64,000 nt of DNA. Source: Amycolatopsis rifamycinica. Lineage in GTDB: Bacteria > Actinomycetota > Actinomycetes > Mycobacteriales > Pseudonocardiaceae. Under the pieces are notes generated by a model. The model was not told the DNA's origin. It ran no database searches and worked only from the letters and a program-made list of their open reading frames with translations. This document shows, in pieces, positions 51,715-60,052 of the stretch. The position numbers and the translations under genes are program-made. The DNA is taken from positions 284,728 to 348,727 of the forward strand of contig NZ_JMQI01000079.1 of assembly GCF_000695625.1 (NCBI RefSeq), given 5' to 3'. Positions within the stretch are counted from its first letter, which is position 1. Every line of letters starts with the position of its first letter.

Positions 51715-53023
51715 TCCGCACCAGCTTCCGGTACCAGTGGAACGAGTCCTTCGGCGTGCGCCGCAGGGTCTCGTAGTCGACGTGCACCAGGCCGAAGCGC
51801 GGCGCGTAACCCTTGGACCACTCGAAATTGTCCATCAGGGACCAGCAGAAGTAGCCGCGGACGTCGACGCCGGCGTCCATCGCCTCGCGCAGCGCGACGA
51901 GGTGGCTGTGCAGGAAGTCGATGCGTTCGGGGTCGTGGACACCGCCGTCCTCGGCGACTTCGTCGGCGAAGCTGCAGCCGTTCTCGGTGATCTGGATCGG
52001 CGGCAGCTGTTCGCGGTAGCGGTGGTGGAAGCCGAGCAGCAGTTCGCGCAGGGCGTGCGGGACGATCGGCGAGCCGTTGCTCGTCATCGGGTAACCCTCG
52101 ATGTCGCGCAGCTCGAAGGGCAGCGGGTTGCCCGGGCCGGGCATCGCGACCCCCTGCGGTTCGTAGTAGTTGATGCCGTAGAAGTCGAGCGGCTGCGCGA
52201 TGGTGGACAGGTCGTCGGCGAACCCGGCGGGCAGGTGCTGGTGCAGCTGTTCGGGGTAGGTGCCGACCAGCATGGGGTCGGCGTAGAGCCGGTTGAGCAG
52301 GGCGTCCAGGTATTCCGCGGCGTCCTGCGCGTCGTCGTCGGCGGGCCAGATGGGCGAGTGGTTGTTGGCCGTGCCGATGTTCGTGGCCCCGGCCGCGCGC
52401 AGGGCCTGGACGGCGAGGCCGTGCGCGAGGTTCTGGTGGTGCGCGGTCGGGATGGCGTCCAGCAGCAGGACCTTGCCGGGCGCGTACTCGCCGATGCCGT
52501 AGCCGAAGATGGACATGACCATGGGCTCGTTGAGCGGAATCCACAGTTTCACCCGATCGGCGAAGCGGTCCCCGAGGATTTGGGCGTATTCGGCGAAGCG
52601 CTCAGCGGTCGCCCGGGAGAGCCAGCCGCCCTCGTCTTCGACGGCCTGCGGGGTGTCCCAGTGGTAGAGCGTGACGGCGGGAGCGATGCCGGCCTCGCAG
52701 ACGGCGTCGATGAGCTTGTCGTAGAAACCGAGGCCTTCGGGGTTGGGCGCGCCGTTGCCCTCGGGCTGGATGCGCGGCCAGGCAACGGACATCCGGTAGG
52801 CCCCGACGCCGAGTTTCGCCATCAGCGCGATGTCTTCGGGGTAGCGGTGGTAGTGGTCGGCGGCTACGTTGGCTTGTTCACCGCGGGCGATCTTGCCTTC
52901 GGTCGCGGTGAACGTGTCCCAGATGGACGGTCCGCGCCCACCTTCGCTGGTAGCGCCCTCGATCTGGAACGCCGATGTCGAAACACCCCAGAGGAAGTCG
53001 GGCGGGAAGATCGGGTTCTGCAC
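51707..53023 (-). CDS. GH1 beta-glucosidase
   Basis: A 438-residue cytoplasmic retaining glycosidase. The N-terminal signature is FLWGVSTSAFQIEGA; acid/base Glu166 is in WIPLNEPMV; nucleophile Glu347 is in QITENGCSF; YFCWSLMDNFEWSKGYAPRFGL is the C-terminal signature, given here as the WSLMDNFEW block. No signal peptide. It hydrolyses beta-glucosides such as cellobiose or laminaribiose; the substrate is not readable. GTG 53023 with a G-rich site about 12 nt upstream. The divergent TetR gene and the palindrome between them suggest substrate-controlled expression. Confidence 0.95.
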   Translation of the reverse strand: MQNPIFPPDFLWGVSTSAFQIEGATSEGGRGPSIWDTFTATEGKIARGEQANVAADHYHRYPEDIALMAKLGVGAYRMSVAWPRIQPEGNGAPNPEGLGFYDKLIDAVCEAGIAPAVTLYHWDTPQAVEDEGGWLSRATAERFAEYAQILGDRFADRVKLWIPLNEPMVMSIFGYGIGEYAPGKVLLLDAIPTAHHQNLAHGLAVQALRAAGATNIGTANNHSPIWPADDDAQDAAEYLDALLNRLYADPMLVGTYPEQLHQHLPAGFADDLSTIAQPLDFYGINYYEPQGVAMPGPGNPLPFELRDIEGYPMTSNGSPIVPHALRELLLGFHHRYREQLPPIQITENGCSFADEVAEDGGVHDPERIDFLHSHLVALREAMDAGVDVRGYFCWSLMDNFEWSKGYAPRFGLVHVDYETLRRTPKDSFHWYRKLVRNE

Positions 53024-53047
53024 CGGCTGCTGACCCCTTCGTCAGGG

Positions 53048-53061
53048 CACCCGTACGGGTG
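53048..53061. promoter_or_regulatory. Palindromic operator between GH1 and TetR genes
   Basis: CACCCGTACGGGTG is a perfect 14-bp palindrome, 25 bp upstream of the GH1 start and about 93 bp upstream of the TetR start. A TATACT element (53079-53084) faces the TetR gene. Confidence 0.6.
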
Positions 53062-53153
53062 AACATGAAAAGTTCTCATATACTAGGTCTTCACTCGTCC
53101 GTGGGGAAGCCCGTCGGCACGATAAAGTCCCAGATCAGACGAGGAGGAGCGCC

Positions 53154-53801
53154 GTGTCCGACATCCAGGCCGCGAAGGTGCCGGCAGAAGCCACCCCCTT
53201 ACGCCGCCAACCGGTCCAGCAGCGAAGCGCGAAGAGGGTCGAGCAGATGCTCGACGCGAGCGCGGCGTTGATAGACGAGCTCGGTTACGACGCGCTGACG
53301 ACGACGCTGATCGCCAAGCGAGCGGGCGTCGCCGTGGGTTCGCTGTACCAGTTCTTCCCCGACAAGCGAGCGGTCGTCCAAGCGCTCACCGCCCGGAACC
53401 TGGATCGTTTCGTGGGCGCGGTGAACGAGCGGCTGAAGCAGCTCGGCCCGGAGCACTGGTGGGACGTCGTGGATTCGATCCTCGACATCTACCTGGAGAT
53501 GCACCGCACGGTGCCCGGGTTCTCGAAGGTCCACTTCGGCGACATCATCGACCGCCAGTTGCTGGACGAGACGCGCGACAACAACGCGGTGATCGTCGAT
53601 TCGCTGACGGACCTGGTGGCAACGCAGGTGGACCGGCCGGTCGAGGACCTGCGGTTCGCGATCACGATCGCGAACGAGGTGGCTGATGCGTTGATGAAGC
53701 TGGCGTTCCGGCGGGAGCCGAGCGGGGACGAGAGGATCGTGGCTGAGGCGAAGTACGTGGTGAAGGGGTATCTGGCGGCTCGGTTCGGGGAGCGGTCCTA
53801 G
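53154..53801 (+). CDS. TetR-family repressor
   Basis: A 215-residue regulator. The helix-turn-helix (about 25-70) has LIDELGYDALTTTLIAKRAGVAVGSLYQFFPDKR, quoted here as TTTLIAKRAGVAVGSLYQF. The C-terminal ligand domain is typical, with an all-helical pattern ending KYVVKGYLAARFG. GTG 53154 has GAGGAGG about 7 nt upstream. Divergent from the GH1-MFS operon, with a perfect palindrome in the gap, so it probably represses that operon. Confidence 0.9.
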   Translation: MSDIQAAKVPAEATPLRRQPVQQRSAKRVEQMLDASAALIDELGYDALTTTLIAKRAGVAVGSLYQFFPDKRAVVQALTARNLDRFVGAVNERLKQLGPEHWWDVVDSILDIYLEMHRTVPGFSKVHFGDIIDRQLLDETRDNNAVIVDSLTDLVATQVDRPVEDLRFAITIANEVADALMKLAFRREPSGDERIVAEAKYVVKGYLAARFGERS

Positions 53802-53814
53802 CTGTCCGCAGAAG

Positions 53815-53844
53815 TTGTCCACAGGTATGCACAGCTGTGGACAA
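53815..53844. promoter_or_regulatory. Inverted pair of consensus DnaA boxes
   Basis: TTGTCCACA (53815-53823) and its exact complement TGTGGACAA (53836-53844), 12 bp apart. Both match the actinobacterial DnaA box. A further TGTGGACAA is at 39730-39738. No replication gene is nearby; possible DnaA titration or regulatory site. Confidence 0.5.
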
Positions 53845-53864
53845 CTCGACTGTTCGGAGCCGGG

Positions 53865-53887
53865 TTGTCGGTGGGCGCCGATAGACT
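53865..53887 (+). promoter_or_regulatory. PafBC/RecA-NDp-type DNA-damage promoter (first)
   Basis: TTGTCGGTG (53865-53873), 8-bp spacer, TAGACT (53882-53887): a full match to the mycobacterial RecA-independent damage promoter consensus TTGTCRGTG-N8-TANNNT. No gene follows directly; the next 290 bp have no credible frame. Confidence 0.6.
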
Positions 53888-54176
53888 GGAAGTGGGGGTT
53901 CCCCCAGGGAGGGCGGGCGCGCGCGTGGCGGCCGAGGTGCGCTCCGGGGCCGCGACTTGCGCCCGGCCGCAGGGCGCGCTGTGACCGCGACTTGCGCCCC
54001 GGCCGCCATCTTGCTCGCGTCCGCGCGCTCGGGCCCGCAAGTGCCGATGTGCGAAGCCACCACCCCCAAGCGCGCGTTGTGCGGTCGGCGAAGGCTGCCC
54101 CGGCGCGGGGCCTCGAGCCGCAGCCGGAACGTCCGCGTTCGGGTGGCGCCATCGATCCGGCCCAGCTTGAGCCGAA
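53888..54176. other. Gap without a gene, with direct repeat
   Basis: Holds the small hairpin TGGGGGTTCCCCCA (53893-53906) and a 21/22-bp direct repeat starting CCGCGACTTGCGCCC (53950-53970 and 53985-54006). No start codon with ribosome site leads to a convincing protein. Because it follows a full damage-type promoter, it may be the remains of a lost damage-inducible gene. Confidence 0.4.
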
Positions 54177-54199
54177 ATGTCGGTGGGGACCGATAACCT
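54177..54199 (+). promoter_or_regulatory. PafBC/RecA-NDp-type promoter (second)
   Basis: ATGTCGGTG (54177-54185), 8-bp spacer, TAACCT (54194-54199); one mismatch to the consensus. Lies 58 bp before the SUKH gene start, in the correct orientation. Confidence 0.55.
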
Positions 54200-54257
54200 C
54201 CCCGGAGACACCCGCCACCGGTCCGGTGCGGCGGTGATGCGTGAGACGGGGGAACAC

Positions 54258-54782
54258 GTGGGAGCAGCGGTCACCGAGTTGGCGAAGGTGCTCGGCCATC
54301 CGGACGTCGATCCGCTTCCCGTCGACTGGGCGGCCGTCGAGCGGCAGCTCGGTGTCGGCCTTCCGGCTGACTACAAAGCCTTTGCCGACGCTTATCCAGC
54401 CCTGTTCATCAACGAATACCTCCGGGTCTGTCACCCGTCCTGCTCCGACGCGCAGAGGAACCTGCTGCTCGACGCGCAGGTGCGGACGCGTTCCTTGCGC
54501 GAGCTCACCGCGGAGTTCCCGGAAATGCACGTTTACCCCGTCTACCCGGCGCCCGGCGGGTTGCTGTGCTGGGGGAACAACACCAGCCGGGAGCAGTGCT
54601 ACTGGCTCACCGAAGGGCATCCCGATGACTGGCGGGTCGTGATCGGCGAGCAGGAAGACTACTGCTGGCTGTTCGACGGGAATTTTTGCGACTTCCTGCT
54701 CGCTTCCTGCCGAGGCGAACTGGCCCATCCCTTCTACGGGTCGTTCACGGGCCCGCTGGAGAAGGTCGATTTCGTCCGTTAG
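54258..54782 (+). CDS. SMI1/KNR4 (SUKH) family protein
   Basis: A 174-residue soluble protein. VDWAAVERQLGVGLPADYKAF is the SUKH N-terminal block, followed by NEYLRVCHPS and, later, YPAPGGLLCWGNNTS and PDDWRVVIGEQEDYCWLFD, with several cysteines. SUKH proteins include immunity factors to nuclease toxins and general scaffold proteins. GTG 54258 is preferred over ATG 54237 because GGGGG lies 7 nt upstream. No toxin is adjacent. The upstream damage-type promoter suggests induction after DNA damage, unusual for this family. Confidence 0.75.
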   Translation: MGAAVTELAKVLGHPDVDPLPVDWAAVERQLGVGLPADYKAFADAYPALFINEYLRVCHPSCSDAQRNLLLDAQVRTRSLRELTAEFPEMHVYPVYPAPGGLLCWGNNTSREQCYWLTEGHPDDWRVVIGEQEDYCWLFDGNFCDFLLASCRGELAHPFYGSFTGPLEKVDFVR

Positions 54783-54783
54783 G

Positions 54784-55968
54784 TCAGCCGAAGTTCTGGT
54801 GCTCGCCCCGGTAAGTCGGGACGGTTCGCTCCACCCGGTCGCCCAGGATCAGGTGGTAGTGCGTGAACCGCTCCGCCAGCTCGCCCGCCTTCGCGTGGCG
54901 TAGCCAGACCCGGTCGCCCAGGTTCAGGGTTCGGGCCGCTCGGCCCGTCACCGGCGTCTGGACTTCGCCCGCTCCCTCGAAGCCCAGGAACTTCAAGCCC
55001 TTTGGCAGATACGGCTTCGGCTGGCGGGAGGGACCCGTTGGACCCGAAGCGATGTAGCCGCCCGAAAAGAGCGTTGCGATGTTGCGGGTTGGGCGGCGGA
55101 CCACCGGCAACGCGAACAACGCTGCCGGGCGGGGCTTGAAGCGGGTGTAGCCGTCGAAAAGCGTTGGGCCGATCAGGCCCGAGCCTGCCGCTATTTCCGT
55201 TACCACCGCGTCGGCGCCCGTTGATTCCAGGCTGCCCGTTCCGCCTCCGTTGACGAACTCCAGCGAGGTCACCGCCTGGACCGCTCGGACCGCTTCGCCG
55301 CGGCGGCGGGCCAGCTCGGCCGCCGAGCGGCGTTGCATCCAGCCCACCGCTGCGCGGCTCAGGCGGGGGCCTGATGCGTCGCCGAGGCCGGCTATCTGGC
55401 CTTCGTACGCCATCACGCCCACCACGCGGAAGCCCGGGCGGGCCAGCACCTGCTGGGCGAACGTCGAGGCGTGCTTCGGGGTGAAGATCGGGGACCGGCG
55501 CGTGCCGACGTGGACTCCCGGAAGCGGGCGCCACGACGCGTCCAGCTCCAGGCAGACCCGGATTTCCGGGTGGCCGTGGCCGAGGGCCGCGTCGACCAGG
55601 TCCAGGTGTGCCGGCGAGTCCACCATGATCGCGATCGCCGTGCGGGCTTTCTCCGACGCGGCCAGGCGGCGGAGGGCTTCGTGGTCGGCCGTCGGGTAGG
55701 CGACGACGATGTCATCGGTCGTGCCCTGCTCCGCGTGCCAGACCGCTTCCGCCAGCGAGTAGCACATCAGGCCCTCGAAGCCCGGCATCGTCAGCACCCG
55801 CTCCAGGAGGGCGCGGCAGCGGACCGACTTGCTGACGACGCGGATCGGCTTGCCCCCGGCGCGGCGGCGGAGGTCGGCCGCGTTCGCGTCGAACGCCGCC
55901 AAGTCGACCACGGCCAAGGGGGGATCGAGGTCCTTGGTCGCCAAGTCGTACACCGTCGCACTGGTCAC
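54784..55968 (-). CDS. PLP-dependent amino-acid aldolase/dehydratase (alanine racemase fold)
   Basis: A 394-residue enzyme with the alanine-racemase-type N-terminal barrel of D-threonine aldolase and D-serine dehydratase. The PLP lysine is in RVVSKSVRC (about residue 47). EFVNGGGTGSLESTG and EIAAGSGLIGPTLFDGY line the cofactor site, and LNLGDRVWLRHAKAGE with HYHLILGDRV in the C-terminal domain gives the likely metal-binding His. Annotated elsewhere as amino acid deaminase/aldolase; precise substrate unknown. GTG 55968 lacks a clear ribosome site. Divergent from the lactone oxidase, 85 bp apart. Confidence 0.82.
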   Translation of the reverse strand: MTSATVYDLATKDLDPPLAVVDLAAFDANAADLRRRAGGKPIRVVSKSVRCRALLERVLTMPGFEGLMCYSLAEAVWHAEQGTTDDIVVAYPTADHEALRRLAASEKARTAIAIMVDSPAHLDLVDAALGHGHPEIRVCLELDASWRPLPGVHVGTRRSPIFTPKHASTFAQQVLARPGFRVVGVMAYEGQIAGLGDASGPRLSRAAVGWMQRRSAAELARRRGEAVRAVQAVTSLEFVNGGGTGSLESTGADAVVTEIAAGSGLIGPTLFDGYTRFKPRPAALFALPVVRRPTRNIATLFSGGYIASGPTGPSRQPKPYLPKGLKFLGFEGAGEVQTPVTGRAARTLNLGDRVWLRHAKAGELAERFTHYHLILGDRVERTVPTYRGEHQNFG

Positions 55969-55993
55969 AAGGTCTAAAGTACGACACGAAGGC

Positions 55994-56022
55994 TTGAAAC
56001 GCGAATACTATTCACTTACTGT
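55994..56022 (+). promoter_or_regulatory. SigA-type promoter of the lactone oxidase
   Basis: TTGAAA (55994-55999), 17-bp spacer, TACTGT (56017-56022), 32 bp before ATG 56054. The surrounding sequence is AT-rich for this genome. Confidence 0.55.
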
Positions 56023-56053
56023 TCCGGGCACTCACGGACGAAGGGGTGCGCGC

Positions 56054-57349
56054 ATGACCCGGTGGACCAACTGGGCGGGCACGGCCTCCGCCTCTCCGCA
56101 GCACGTTCACCGGCCGCGCACCACGGCGGAGATCGCGGCGACGCTGCAGCGCATCGCCTCGGCCGGCCGCACCGTACGCCCCTGGGGCAGCGGGCACTCC
56201 TTCACCGCCATCGCCGCCGCCGACTCCGATGCGCTCGACCTGCGGCACTGGACCGGTGTCGAACGCGCCGACCTGACGACCGGGCACGTCACCGTTCGCT
56301 CGGGCACCACGCTCCGGGAACTCAACGCCGCCCTCGACGCGCTCGGGCTGGCCATGACCAACCTCGGGGACATCGACGCGCAGACCATCGCCGGCGCGAT
56401 TTCCACCGGCACCCACGGCACCGGCGCGAAGCTCGGCGGCCTCGCCACCCAGGTGGTCGCGCTCGAACTCGTCCTCGCCGACGGCTCGATCGTCACCTGC
56501 TCGGCCGATGAGCGACCCGACCTCTTCGCCGCCGCGCGCGTCGGGCTCGGCGCGCTCGGCGTGATCACCACGGTGACGCTCAAGTGCGAGCCGTCCTTCG
56601 TCCTGCGTGCGCAGGAACGGCCCGAGCCGCTGGAACAGGTCCTCGAGGGCTTCCACGACTTCGCCGACGAGAACGAGCACTTCGAGTTCTACTGGTTCCC
56701 CTACGGCAAGAATGCGCTGGTCAAGCGCAACAACCGAGGCGAGACGGCCGAACCGCTGAGCAAGGTCCGCGAGTTCGTCGACTACCGGATCATGGAGAAC
56801 GTCGCCTTCGGCGGGCTCTGCCGGGCCGGACGGCTGATGCCGCGACTCGTGCCGTCGCTCGGCAGCTTCGCCTCCAAGGCCTTGAGCGCGCGGGAGTACA
56901 GCGACGTCTCCCACCGCGTCTTCGTCACCGCGCGCAACGTCCGCTTCACCGAAACGGAATACGCTGTTCCACGTGAATCAGTGCTGGACGTGCTCGCCGA
57001 GCTACGCGCGGTAGTGCCCACCCTGAAGAACCCGGTGATGTTCCCGGTCGAGGTGCGGGTCGCCGCGGCCGACGACATCTGGCTGTCGACCGCGCAGGGC
57101 CGCGACTCCGCCTACATCGCCATCCACCAGTTCACCGGCATGCCGTACCGCGAGTACTTCAGCGCGTTCGAGAAGATCGCCGGCGCGGTCGGCGGCCGCC
57201 CGCACTGGGGCAAGATGCACGACCTCGACGCCGACGTCCTCCGCTCGCGCTACCCGCACTTCGACGACTTCCTGCGCGTCCGCAAGGAAACCGACCCGGA
57301 CGGCATCTTCGCCAACACCTACCTCGACCGGGTGCTGGGCCCGGCCTAG
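56054..57349 (+). CDS. D-arabinono-1,4-lactone oxidase-type FAD enzyme
   Basis: A 431-residue flavoprotein of the vanillyl-alcohol oxidase group. FAD-binding blocks PWGSGHSFTAIA, GDIDAQTIAGAISTGTHG and VGLGALGVITTVTL lie in the N-terminal half. The C-terminal ALO domain has FEFYWFPYG and the HWGKMH motif needed for catalysis in aldonolactone oxidases. The covalent-FAD His is replaced by the GHSF context, so flavin may be non-covalent. Probably oxidises an aldonolactone or alditol. ATG 56054. Its stop overlaps the stop of the convergent PRPP synthetase gene by 4 bp. Confidence 0.88.
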   Translation: MTRWTNWAGTASASPQHVHRPRTTAEIAATLQRIASAGRTVRPWGSGHSFTAIAAADSDALDLRHWTGVERADLTTGHVTVRSGTTLRELNAALDALGLAMTNLGDIDAQTIAGAISTGTHGTGAKLGGLATQVVALELVLADGSIVTCSADERPDLFAAARVGLGALGVITTVTLKCEPSFVLRAQERPEPLEQVLEGFHDFADENEHFEFYWFPYGKNALVKRNNRGETAEPLSKVREFVDYRIMENVAFGGLCRAGRLMPRLVPSLGSFASKALSAREYSDVSHRVFVTARNVRFTETEYAVPRESVLDVLAELRAVVPTLKNPVMFPVEVRVAAADDIWLSTAQGRDSAYIAIHQFTGMPYREYFSAFEKIAGAVGGRPHWGKMHDLDADVLRSRYPHFDDFLRVRKETDPDGIFANTYLDRVLGPA

Positions 57350-58296
57350 AAGAGCGCCGACACCGATTCGCCGTTGTGGATCCGGCGGATCGCCTCGGCC
57401 ATCGCCGGCGCGATCGACAGGATCTTCAGCTTCTCGGTGCGCTCTTCTTCGGGCACCGGGACCGTGTTGGTGCAGACGATCTCCAGCACCTCCGGCCGGC
57501 TGCCGATGCGCTCGATGGCCTTCGCCGCGAACAGCCCGTGCGTGCAGGCGACGCGGATCGAGCGTGGTTCCAGCTCGGCCAGCCTGTCCAGCAGTTCGAG
57601 CACCGTGCTGCCCTTGGCGATCTCGTCGTCGAGCACGATGACGTCCCGGCCGGTGATCTCGCCGATCACCGAGGTGATCTGGACGCGGTCGTCGGGGAAG
57701 CGTTCCTTCGCCCCGGCCGCGACCTGGACGCCGAGGAGCCGCGCGAAGTGCGACGCCTCCTTCGCGTTGCCCAGGTCGGGCGAGACGACGGTGGTGCGCG
57801 AAAGGTCGTACTGGCGGAAGTGCTTGGCCAGCTCCTGCAACGCGTGCAGGTGATCCACCGGGACGCTGAAGAAGCCGTGCACCTGCGGCGAGTGCAGGGT
57901 CATCGCGAGCACGCGGCTCGCGCCCGCCGTCACCAGGAGGTCGGCGACCAGCCGGCCGCCGATGGAGATGCGCGGCGCGTCCTTCTTGTCCGAGCGCGCG
58001 TACGAGTAGTGCGGCATGACGGCGGTGATGCGGGACGCCGACGCGCCGCGGGCCGCGTCGAGCATCAGCAGCAGCTCGACCAGGTGCTCCTGCACCGGCT
58101 TGACCAGCGGCTGGATGATGAAGACGTCCCGCTCGCGGCAGTTGGCCTGCAGCTGCACCTCGAGGCAGTCGTTGGCGAACCGCTGGATCTCGACCGGCCG
58201 CAGCGGCACGCCGAGGTGCGCGCAGATCTCTTCGGCCAGCTCGGGGTGGGCGCTGCCGCTGAAAACGGCGATTTCTCTGGATGCCTGGGTGATCAC
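57346..58296 (-). CDS. prs: Divergent ribose-phosphate diphosphokinase (PRPP synthetase)
   Basis: A 316-residue PRPP synthetase by overall fold: FSGSAHPELAEEI, RITAVMPHYSYARSDKK, VLAMTLHSPQVHGFF, TTVVSPDLGNAKEA and SIAPAMAEAIRRIHNGES. Several normally invariant spots differ: the DLHA motif is TLHS (His kept, Asp lost) and the PRPP loop DDxIDTGGT reads LDDEIAKGST. It is probably a second, specialised copy. GTG 58296 overlaps the upstream SDR stop (GTGA). It might supply PRPP to a side pathway or be regulatory; not decidable here. Confidence 0.85.
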   Translation of the reverse strand: MITQASREIAVFSGSAHPELAEEICAHLGVPLRPVEIQRFANDCLEVQLQANCRERDVFIIQPLVKPVQEHLVELLLMLDAARGASASRITAVMPHYSYARSDKKDAPRISIGGRLVADLLVTAGASRVLAMTLHSPQVHGFFSVPVDHLHALQELAKHFRQYDLSRTTVVSPDLGNAKEASHFARLLGVQVAAGAKERFPDDRVQITSVIGEITGRDVIVLDDEIAKGSTVLELLDRLAELEPRSIRVACTHGLFAAKAIERIGSRPEVLEIVCTNTVPVPEEERTEKLKILSIAPAMAEAIRRIHNGESVSALF

Positions 58297-58943
58297 AGCG
58301 CTGAGATCGCCTCACCGATGGCGGCCTCACCGGAGATCAGCTCCAGGGTGCGGCGGATCGAAGCGGGCGTCTCGAGCAGGCCGACGAGGACGGCGGCGAC
58401 GTCGTCGCGCGGCACCGGGCCGCGGCCGGTCTTCTCGGCCAGCAGGACCAGGCCGGTGCCCGGGTCGTCGGTGAGCTGCCCGGGCCGGAGGATCGTCCAG
58501 TCGAGGTCGCGCGCCTTGAGGTCGTCCTCCGCCGCGCGCTTGGCGCGCAGGTAGTACCGGAATTCCTCGCTGACGTCGGGGTTGTCCGGGTTGTCGGCGC
58601 CCATCGAGCCCACCTGGACGTGCCGGCGGACGCCCGCGCGCTCGGCCGCCTCGGCGAACAGCGCCGCGGCGCCACGGTCCACAGTGTCCTTGCGGGCGGT
58701 GCCGCTGCCCGGGCCCGCGCCGGCGGAGAACACCGCGGCGTCGGCGCCCTTCAGGACTTCGGCGACGGCGTCCACATCGGAGTTCTCCAGGTCGAGCACG
58801 ACGGCTTGGGCGCCGGCGGCTTCGAGGTCCGCCGCGTGGGCGGGATTCCGGATGATTCCGACCGCTTCGTCACCGCGCGCGGCGAGCAGCCGCTCGAGCC
58901 GCAGCGCGATCTGACCGTGTCCACCTGCAATGACGACTCGCAT
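58293..58943 (-). CDS. NAD(P)-binding SDR-like protein
   Basis: A 216-residue atypical short-chain-dehydrogenase/NmrA-like protein. Cofactor loop VVIAGGHGQIALRLERLLA, then AVFSAGAGPGSGT, QVGSMGAD and YLRAKRAAEDDL (YxxxK-like), WTILRPGQLTDDPGTG. No catalytic Tyr in the standard place. Often annotated NAD(P)H-binding protein; activity unknown. ATG 58943. First gene of a two-gene unit with the PRPP synthetase. Confidence 0.85.
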   Translation of the reverse strand: MRVVIAGGHGQIALRLERLLAARGDEAVGIIRNPAHAADLEAAGAQAVVLDLENSDVDAVAEVLKGADAAVFSAGAGPGSGTARKDTVDRGAAALFAEAAERAGVRRHVQVGSMGADNPDNPDVSEEFRYYLRAKRAAEDDLKARDLDWTILRPGQLTDDPGTGLVLLAEKTGRGPVPRDDVAAVLVGLLETPASIRRTLELISGEAAIGEAISAL

Positions 58944-58976
58944 GAGCCGACCCTATCCCGGGGCCGATCAGGAGCG

Positions 58977-59630
58977 TCAGTCGAGCGACGCGGGGACCTC
59001 GGCGGTGCGGAGCAGGTGGTCGTAGACCAGCTCGTTGACCAGCCGGGAGACCGGGTCCTCGGCCAGCACGACCCGCTCGGTGCGGCCCTCGAGGTCGAGG
59101 TCGACGACCGCGTTCGGGTCGGCGGTCACGACGGCGAGGCCGTACGCGCGGGCGCGCGGCAGGCAGTTGCCGACGTAGTCCTCGGTCAGCACGGCCGGGG
59201 ACGGGAGGACCATCGCGGCCTCGCCGTAGCGGGCGAACGGAACCGCAGAGGCCATCGCGGTGCGCCAGTGGCGCGCGACGGCCAGGACGCCGACGATTTC
59301 GGCGGCCGGGGCGGGGGCGGTTCCGGCCAGCTCCGGCCAGGTCCAGGTGTCGACGGTGGCGCGGTCGGCCACCGGGCCGGCACCCATCGCGATGCGTTCG
59401 GCGTGCACGTCGGTGCGGAGCTTGGCGACCACGCAGACCTTGCGGCCCAGGATCGTGGTCTCGGGGAGGACGATGCCGTTCCAGCCCAGCTGGGCGGCGG
59501 CGGCGCGGGCGAGCTCGTCGACGCTCGCGGGGAGCTCGATCGGCGGCACCACGCGGCTCGGCATCGACCGGCTGCGCTGCGCGCCACCGGCGACCGTCGA
59601 GCGCTCGGTGTTCTGAGGTGTAGCCGCCAC
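58977..59630 (-). CDS. Conserved actinobacterial protein of unknown function
   Basis: A 217-residue soluble protein. IVLPETTILGRKVCVVAKLR and VRLVNELVYDHLLRT-like blocks look folded, and YVGNCLPRARAYGLAVVTA resembles a small alpha/beta domain. GTG 59630 has AAGGAGG about 8 nt upstream, so the longer frame to 59687 is not needed. No known domain is recognised. It follows the SDR gene region but on its own promoter side, with a 420-bp empty stretch upstream. Confidence 0.65.
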   Translation of the reverse strand: MAATPQNTERSTVAGGAQRSRSMPSRVVPPIELPASVDELARAAAAQLGWNGIVLPETTILGRKVCVVAKLRTDVHAERIAMGAGPVADRATVDTWTWPELAGTAPAPAAEIVGVLAVARHWRTAMASAVPFARYGEAAMVLPSPAVLTEDYVGNCLPRARAYGLAVVTADPNAVVDLDLEGRTERVVLAEDPVSRLVNELVYDHLLRTAEVPASLD

Positions 59631-60052
59631 GAGTCCGCCTCCTTCTAACCTGCACCGCTTCGTGACCGGGGGAAACCGGCCCTTCACTTGTCTAACAGCG
59701 CGGCGGCGCGGCGTCGCCGGGTAGTGCGAGTGGCTGCGATCGGCGGCGGCCAGCGGTCGATGACCGGTCGGTAGGCGGTCATCGGACTTCGGTCGAACGG
59801 TGCGGCCAACCGAGTGACCGCGGGGTGAGTGGCATTACGGACCGGCAACGGACGATTACCCGGGGCAGAACCGGCCAAACCACCTCCGGCTAACCCGATC
59901 GGCGCAACCAGGGCCGGCTCCACAGTGGACGCGGGCCGCTGAGCTGCGGTTGTCCGCCGTCACGCCCCTGGCGGTGACTTGCACCGCAGCGGTCCCGCGC
60001 GCCCGGGACTAAAGTTACCCACCAGTCACTTAGCCGCCGCCGTGGAGGACCG
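59631..60052. other. Non-coding divergent region
   Basis: No gene seen. Contains the inverted repeat GATGACC (59759-59765) / GGTCATC (59777-59783) and, near the right end, an AT-richer AAAGTTACCCACCAGTCACT stretch 30-50 bp before the lyase gene, a likely promoter/operator zone. Confidence 0.5.

Noticed and set aside
53888..54176. A gene following the first PafBC-type promoter
   Set aside because: No frame has a credible start, ribosome site and domain; kept only as a possible remnant.
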